A stretch of 17,999 nucleotides of DNA from SHLQ01 sp964196045 (GTDB lineage: Bacteria; Actinomycetota; Acidimicrobiia; Acidimicrobiales; SHLQ01). Below are positions 13,196 through 17,999 of the stretch, piece after piece (the stretch's first letter is position 1; the number at the start of each line of letters is the position of its first letter). Below the pieces are notes generated by a model. It was given only the letters and a program-made list of their open reading frames with translations. It did no database searches and had not been told where the DNA came from. The DNA lies in the NCBI GenBank assembly GCA_964196045.1, contig CAXMRH010000255.1, positions 1 through 17,999 of the forward strand. Direction: 5' to 3'. Made by a program: the position numbers and the translations under genes.

Positions 13196-14434
13196 TTACC
13201 TCCGGCGGTACTTGTCGAAGAGGTAGACGATCTCGTTTTCCCGGTCGAGCGGGCCGTCTTCGAAACGTCGCTCCTGCAGCACCGAGAGCGCTGCCCCCAC
13301 CTTTGGTCCCGGTTCAATTCCGAGAAGATCCATGACGTCCTCGCCGGTGAGCACCGGGCGCAATGACGTGAGGTCTTCGGCCTCACCCAACTCGGCGAAG
13401 AGCGCCCCTAAACCCCGATCGGACACGTTCCTTGCCTCCAGCAACTCGAGCAAGATCGGCATCGAGCGGTAGTCGACCCGGTCGACGAGACGCCGAACAG
13501 TCGTTGCTTCGAACTCCTGCCCACCGTGCGCCACAAGATCGAACCCCGCCAAGACAAGTCGCATCCGTCGACTCTCAGAGTTCGAGTAGCGAAGCGCATC
13601 GAGTTGTTCTGCGCGTTTGCCGGACGGACATCGGCTGAAAACTACAAGCCGGCGCAACTCTCGATCCGGACGAGATTGGTCGAGCTCACTACCTATCGCT
13701 GGCAGCTTGTTGACATCGATCGAAGGGGCCACGAATGGCCAGGCTCCGACGCTCGACAGGAAGCCCAGGCCCTTCGACGGATTGTCCGTGGCAAGCAGCT
13801 TGTCGAACTCATCACGAATTCGTTCCGCCGACACGATCGACATGCGATCGATCAACGCCACTGCAGCTGCCGCCAACCGTTCACCGACCACGAGGTCGTG
13901 GCGGGCAATGAACCGAGCAGCGCGCAGAATCCTCAACGGGTCGTCAGAGAACGACACCTGCGGGTCGAGCGGAGTGAGCAAGGCGCGCGCTGCCAGGGCC
14001 TCGCGACCATCGAAAGGATCGATCAGCTCACCGTCGACGGTACGAATCGCCATGGCGTTGATCGTGAAGTCGCGGCGTGACAAGTCGATCTGAATGTCGT
14101 CGCCGAAGACCACGTCTGGCTTCCGAGACCCATCCGAGTAGGACTCAGCGCGATGGGTCGTTATCTCATAGGGACGGTCATCGATCCGGCAGCCGATCGT
14201 GCCGAATTTCTCTCCTTGGGTCCACACCGCGTCGGCCAACGGCCCGACGAGGTCGCGGATCGCTTTGGGCCGCGCATCGGTTGTCAGATCGAAATCGAGA
14301 TCCTCGAGGGGCACCCCCAGATGTATGTCTCTGACGATGCCACCGACCAGGAAAAGAGAGTAACCCGCATCGCCAAAGGCAGTCGTCAGCGACTCGACCT
14401 CCTGCAAGATCGCGCTCATCATCGGGTTCGACAT
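13196..14434 (-). CDS. CCA tRNA nucleotidyltransferase
   Basis: Class II polymerase-beta-like nucleotidyltransferase that adds or repairs the 3' CCA end of tRNA in the cytosol. Counting from the chosen start (412 residues): LVGGIVRD at 29-36 binds the nucleotide, DLDFD at 45-49 contains the catalytic Asp47/Asp49 pair, and RRDFTINAMA at 120-129 is the conserved motif following the head. FSDDPLRILRAARFIARHDL and ERIRDEF then match the tRNA-binding PolyA_pol_RNAbd region. The C-terminal part lacks an obvious HD phosphohydrolase motif. A frame extension upstream (ATG 14503) would overlap the divergent GNAT gene. I chose ATG 14434 because family members begin shortly before the helix preceding LVGG. 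The gene is divergent from the GNAT-DUF6049-DegV operon. Confidence 0.9.
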   Translation of the reverse strand: MSNPMMSAILQEVESLTTAFGDAGYSLFLVGGIVRDIHLGVPLEDLDFDLTTDARPKAIRDLVGPLADAVWTQGEKFGTIGCRIDDRPYEITTHRAESYSDGSRKPDVVFGDDIQIDLSRRDFTINAMAIRTVDGELIDPFDGREALAARALLTPLDPQVSFSDDPLRILRAARFIARHDLVVGERLAAAAVALIDRMSIVSAERIRDEFDKLLATDNPSKGLGFLSSVGAWPFVAPSIDVNKLPAIGSELDQSRPDRELRRLVVFSRCPSGKRAEQLDALRYSNSESRRMRLVLAGFDLVAHGGQEFEATTVRRLVDRVDYRSMPILLELLEARNVSDRGLGALFAELGEAEDLTSLRPVLTGEDVMDLLGIEPGPKVGAALSVLQERRFEDGPLDRENEIVYLFDKYRRR

Positions 14435-14482
14435 CGGGTCCACGCCAGGTGAGGCTAGGGGAAGGCCACTAACCTCTGTGTC

Positions 14483-15172
14483 ATGTTGCTCGAGCGCCTG
14501 CAACGGCCTGTGCGTGGGGTTCGCATCATCATCAAGAACGAATCACCCTTCGGTGCTCAGATCGTTCCCCTTCGACGGCTGTCCGTCAGCGAAGTCGAAC
14601 GAGTACTGCGTCGACTGGGAGACGTGAGAGGTACGATCGTCACGAGCGCAATGACGCCGATTGAACGAGATGGCTTTCTCGAAGCTGGCTTCGTGGAGCG
14701 AGAGGCTCTGTACCTACTCCGTCATTCGCTCCGCTCGGTGCCGACGGCAGACAGCGTCGCCCGGATGCGTCCGGGCCGACGAGGCGATCTCGCCGCTGTC
14801 CTCGAGATAGACCATCAGTCATTCGAGCACTTCTGGAAGCTCGATCGCGACGGCTTCAACTCGGCGCGACACGCAACTCCCTCAAATCGATACCGCGTTG
14901 CCACGATCGACCGTCGCGTCGTCGGCTACGCAATCACCGGTCGATCAGGCCGATCTTCCTTCTTGCAGCGCCTCAGCGTGGACCCCACAGAACGCGGCAA
15001 GGGCATCGGCACGCAACTCGTCGCTGACTCGATCGACTGGGCTCGCAGTGCGGGCGCTTCCTCAATGCTCGTGAACACACAAGTGACGAACGGAACCGCC
15101 CGCAACTTGTACGAATCACTCGGATTCGCGCTTGATCGGGAGCAGCTGAAGGTCCTCGAATGGCCTCGTTGA
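14483..15172 (+). CDS. GNAT family N-acetyltransferase
   Basis: 229-residue acetyl-CoA-dependent acetyltransferase. The N-terminal third (about 1-90) resembles a degenerate GNAT half (VTSAMTPIERDGFLEAGF, then EREALYLLRHSL). The C-terminal domain (about 95-229) holds the functional core, with LQRLSVDPTERGKGIGTQLV at 161-180 containing the acetyl-CoA loop RGKGIG (171-176), and NGTARNLYESLGF near the end as in RimI-type enzymes. The substrate is unknown; protein N-terminal acetylation is possible. The start at 14483 lacks a well-spaced Shine-Dalgarno. Its 3' end overlaps the DUF6049 gene by 13 nt, indicating translational coupling. Confidence 0.87.
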   Translation: MLLERLQRPVRGVRIIIKNESPFGAQIVPLRRLSVSEVERVLRRLGDVRGTIVTSAMTPIERDGFLEAGFVEREALYLLRHSLRSVPTADSVARMRPGRRGDLAAVLEIDHQSFEHFWKLDRDGFNSARHATPSNRYRVATIDRRVVGYAITGRSGRSSFLQRLSVDPTERGKGIGTQLVADSIDWARSAGASSMLVNTQVTNGTARNLYESLGFALDREQLKVLEWPR

Positions 15173-17238
15173 GCCGAATACGACAGATTCTCTCGGGGCT
15201 TCTCCTCCTGACACTCGCGATCGTCTACGTAGACCCAGCCGGAGCCCAAGCAACGGGTTCAGTCGAGCTCGTCGCACAAAGCGCCTGGGTCGACGACGGT
15301 GGCATCTACAACATCCAAGTGCGAGTGGCCGGCGCGGATCCAGACTCGTCGGTCGTCATGCGCGTGTATAGCCCTTGGCCCGAGCGCGATGACTTCCTTC
15401 GGTTCGAGCTCGGAGAACAAAAGCCTGTACTCGAGGTCGGCCCCGTGACACTTGGCGACTTGCAGGTTGCGAGCAACGAAGTCCTCGGTCTGCAGCTTGC
15501 AGTCGTTGGGCCGAACACCACTTCGCCCGAAGTCGACCTGGACATCGACGATGACGGAACCGAGTCACCACTCGATGTGCTCGTCACCGAAGGCGGCTCA
15601 GCGGTCCACCCCATCGAAATCGCACTCCTCGACCCGGAAGGGAACGTTGCGGATAGCTTCTTGACCTCGCTTATCGAGCTTCCGCGAGCGGAACGAACTG
15701 CTCCTCTCCGAACCGCACTCATCCTCGAATCTCACTTGCCGAACGGGACGGGGCCTGACGGGTCAAGCAGCCTCGACCTCGAGTCCACCTCGGACCTGGC
15801 CACGATCGTCGACGCGGTCGCAAACCATCCAAGCGCGGACATCGCCCTCTCCGTCCTACCCGAGTCATTGGTGTCGATCGAACGATCGGCGAACCCAGAG
15901 TTGACTCAGCTGCTTGACCTGATGCGATCGAACCTCAAGTCGGACCAGCTCCTTCCGAACCCGTATGTCGACCTGGAGGAGCAGGCCTGGGTCGACACGG
16001 AGCTCACCGAAGCTCTTGCCAGCCTCTACGTGTCGGGAGCCGAAGCGACTTCCGAGGTGCTCGGCCTGACGCCGGAGCGCGCCGTCATGCTTCTCGACCG
16101 GACAGTGACCGGGGCGGGGCTCGACGCCCTCGCGGAGATCGGTGTGCAAGGTGTCATCGTCAGACCATCACAACTCGGCTCTCTCGATCGAGAAGTATTT
16201 CCGCAGGCCCTCACCACACGCTTCCTAATCCCGACCGCAGACGGACGGTCGGTACCTGCGCTCGTTGCGGATGGAGGGTTGTCCAACCATTTCACGAACA
16301 CTGTCGGCACGGTCTTCAACGCCAACCGTCTGCTTGCAGACCTCACGCTTCTCTCACTGCAGAACAGCGATGTTCGTCAAGCAGTGGTGGTGCTCCCACC
16401 TGAGGATTGGGTGCCGGACGCGACATTTCTAAATGTCGTTCTGAGCGGCATGGAGCGAATCCCCGCTATACAAGGCGCTTCGCCGCTCGATGCCCTCTCC
16501 AGCACGGCCTTCACGCCGGCACAAGGAATCGGCACTCTCAGCCCACCTCTGCGCCGCGAACTTCGGCCGCGACGACCTCCGCAGGATCTTGGCTCCTTCC
16601 GTACCGAGTACAACCAAGCCCGCACCGCGATCGACAGTTGGTCATCGGTGATCGCGGACGACCGAACGTCCAAGGACCGGTTGGACGAGCTGTTACGGAT
16701 TAGCACCGACACCCGGCACGATGAGGCACAGCGAACCAGTTACATCGATGCCATCTACTCGCTGATCGACGACCAGAAATCATCGTCGATCACCACCCCA
16801 GAAAGCGAAACGATCACCCTCACCGGACGTTTCTCTGACGTGCCGATCGTCGTCGAGAACAACCTGTCAGTGAATGCCTCGGTGCTTCTGCTGCTCGACA
16901 GCGAGAAGCTCGCTTTTCCGGATGGCCGCGAATTACCCGTCGTTCTCTCTCCAGGTCCGAATCGCATCGATATCGCGATCGAAGCGCTCGCATCCGGAGA
17001 CTCACCCATACGTATCCAGGTTCTCAGCCCAGATCGATCGATCCTTCTCGGTTCCTCGGAGATTCTCGTCCGAACCTTCGCGTTCTCGGGCGTCGGATTG
17101 ATCATAGGTATTTCGGCAATCGTCGTTCTCTTGCTCTGGTGGCTACGACACCTTCGATCCTCTCGGGATACAGTCGAGACGCTTCCTGACAGCGCTACCT
17201 CGGCACCCACCGAAGAATCCCTCGGAGTCTCAACATGA
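15160..17238 (+). CDS. Secreted, membrane-anchored DUF6049-type protein
   Basis: 692-residue exported protein. A signal peptide (RIRQ, hydrophobic 10-24, likely cleavage after AGA at 27-29) is followed by a large extracytoplasmic region of beta-rich segments. One C-terminal transmembrane helix (about 643-662, GVGLIIGISAIVVLLLWW) and a 30-residue cytoplasmic tail complete it. The layout and its place near the CCA-adding enzyme fit the actinobacterial DUF6049 family, which usually lies next to murJ; function is unknown, presumably cell-envelope related. The central part (about residues 185-400) contains long runs resembling a polysaccharide-deacetylase/glycosidase-like barrel, but I see no catalytic motif. 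ATG 15160 has GAAGG at 15148-15152 within the GNAT gene. Its stop overlaps the degV-like start (ATGA). Confidence 0.75.
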   Translation: MASLSRIRQILSGLLLLTLAIVYVDPAGAQATGSVELVAQSAWVDDGGIYNIQVRVAGADPDSSVVMRVYSPWPERDDFLRFELGEQKPVLEVGPVTLGDLQVASNEVLGLQLAVVGPNTTSPEVDLDIDDDGTESPLDVLVTEGGSAVHPIEIALLDPEGNVADSFLTSLIELPRAERTAPLRTALILESHLPNGTGPDGSSSLDLESTSDLATIVDAVANHPSADIALSVLPESLVSIERSANPELTQLLDLMRSNLKSDQLLPNPYVDLEEQAWVDTELTEALASLYVSGAEATSEVLGLTPERAVMLLDRTVTGAGLDALAEIGVQGVIVRPSQLGSLDREVFPQALTTRFLIPTADGRSVPALVADGGLSNHFTNTVGTVFNANRLLADLTLLSLQNSDVRQAVVVLPPEDWVPDATFLNVVLSGMERIPAIQGASPLDALSSTAFTPAQGIGTLSPPLRRELRPRRPPQDLGSFRTEYNQARTAIDSWSSVIADDRTSKDRLDELLRISTDTRHDEAQRTSYIDAIYSLIDDQKSSSITTPESETITLTGRFSDVPIVVENNLSVNASVLLLLDSEKLAFPDGRELPVVLSPGPNRIDIAIEALASGDSPIRIQVLSPDRSILLGSSEILVRTFAFSGVGLIIGISAIVVLLLWWLRHLRSSRDTVETLPDSATSAPTEESLGVST

Positions 17239-17999
17239 CCATTCGAATCGTCACCGACAGCGCATGCGACCTGTCCGATGCCGAACTGGCCGAATGGGGC
17301 ATTGGCCTCGTTCCGCTTTCCATCCGATTCGGAGACGACGAATTCGTTGATCGCACCGAGCTCACCCCCGACGAGTTCTACCGCCGCCTCGCGGAATCCG
17401 AACACCTCCCCGAAACGTCGGCTCCTGCTCCGGGCGCATTCGCGAAGATGTTCAACGATCTCGCCGCCGAGGGGGCGACTGGCATCGTGTGCATCAATTT
17501 GTCCGAAGCCCTATCCGCAACGATTCAGTCCGCTCGAACCGCTGCAAAGTCCGACGACGTCGAAGTCGAGGTCCGGGTGCTCAACTCCAAGTCCGTCACC
17601 GGAGGGCTCGGTTCGATCGTTCTCGCAGCTGCCAAAGCGGCCCGCGATGGGGCGAGCATCGATGAAGTGGTCGCGTTGGCCGAGGACCTCACCGGACGAA
17701 CCAGGGTGTACGCCACACTCGACACTCTCGACAACCTGAAGAAGGGTGGTCGTATCGGTGGAGCCCAGGCCGCATTCGGCGCGCTGCTCTCGATCAAACC
17801 GCTTCTCGATCTCAGTACCGGCGAAGTGGTCGCCGCCGGAAAGCAGCGCACGCGAAAACGCTCGCTCGCGTGGGTGCGCGACAAGCTCACCGAAGCTGGA
17901 GAGGTCGAAAATCTCGCCATCCTCCATTCAAACGCCACGGACATCGACGAATTCATGGCTTCAATCAGCGATATCCCGAGCGTCGCGACTGCACGAACC
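17235..17999 (+). CDS. DegV family fatty-acid-binding protein (runs off right edge)
   Basis: 255 codons are present and the frame is open to the window end; the family is usually about 280 residues, so roughly 25-30 are missing. Reading from ATG 17235 gives MTIRIVTDSACDLSD, the start typical of DegV. It continues with LPETSAPAPGAF (about 58-69), INLSEALSATIQSA (about 87-100), VLNSKSVTGGLG, and LDNLKKGGRIGGAQA with the conserved GGRI turn. DegV/FakB proteins bind a fatty acid and, with the kinase FakA, present it for phosphorylation; no fakA-like gene is in the window. GGAG at 17224-17227 is a good ribosome binding site, and ATGA overlaps the preceding stop, making this the third coupled gene of the operon. 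Confidence 0.9.
   Translation, partial: MTIRIVTDSACDLSDAELAEWGIGLVPLSIRFGDDEFVDRTELTPDEFYRRLAESEHLPETSAPAPGAFAKMFNDLAAEGATGIVCINLSEALSATIQSARTAAKSDDVEVEVRVLNSKSVTGGLGSIVLAAAKAARDGASIDEVVALAEDLTGRTRVYATLDTLDNLKKGGRIGGAQAAFGALLSIKPLLDLSTGEVVAAGKQRTRKRSLAWVRDKLTEAGEVENLAILHSNATDIDEFMASISDIPSVATART

Noticed and set aside
13051..13335. + strand frame in the repeat gap and CCA gene end
   Set aside because: It overlaps the conserved C-terminus of the CCA enzyme antisense; composition is Arg/Gly-rich with no motif.
1..17999. CRISPR arrays, tRNA/rRNA genes, insertion sequences, prophage
   Set aside because: I saw no regularly spaced direct repeats, tRNA-like cloverleaf, rRNA segment, transposase, integrase or phage gene. 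The only tandem array is the 42-bp coding repeat.

Overview
The window looks like chromosomal DNA of a high-GC actinobacterium, most likely of the class Acidimicrobiia (an Ilumatobacter-like lineage). I base this on GTG/ATG starts with GC-rich codon use, a DUF5318 protein, a DUF6049-type secreted protein beside a CCA tRNA nucleotidyltransferase, a relative of the mycothiol-dependent reductase Rv2466c, an N-terminal DUF2510 motif and a Thr-rich secreted protein. The lineage is an inference from family distribution, not a measured placement.

Left part (1-2441): a palindrome-bearing dispersed repeat at the edge, then a guanine deaminase gene. Convergent to it is a uridine/purine nucleoside phosphorylase gene that has lost about 50 internal codons and its frame, so it is a pseudogene. 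A short lipoprotein-signal-like ORF sits between them. Purine or nucleoside salvage therefore appears to be decaying here.

Centre (2442-7604): a PrsW-type intramembrane protease with an N-terminal DUF2510 motif, closely followed by a PIG-L/LmbE deacetylase. Next comes an opposite-strand Thr-rich secreted protein built partly on a 42-bp tandem repeat, then a DsbA-fold reductase related to Rv2466c. A 65-residue single-span protein with an acidic, His-containing tail precedes a Bcr/CflA-like MFS exporter.

Ion and redox operon (7724-11729): three genes joined by 4-nt stop/start overlaps encode a K+-channel-like membrane protein with an altered pore motif, a CPA1 Na+/H+ antiporter, and a Rieske domain fused to an FMN/3Fe-4S glutamate synthase core. 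This is the most system-like unit in the window. Glutamate is the usual bacterial counter-ion for K+, so a role in ionic, osmotic or pH homeostasis is a reasonable hypothesis.

Right part (11726-17999): DUF5318 (opposite strand), a SAM methyltransferase, then a 388-bp gene-free stretch. That stretch carries a second, inverted copy of the left-edge repeat and possibly a third, diverged copy. After it come the CCA-adding enzyme (opposite strand) and, divergent from it, a tightly overlapped GNAT - DUF6049 - DegV operon running off the right edge.

The most notable structure not explained by genes is the dispersed repeat. Two copies about 12.8 kb apart in opposite orientation share conserved blocks at nearly constant spacing and are tipped by AAGGGG/CCCCTT palindromes. 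This resembles REP/BIME or MITE-like non-coding elements.
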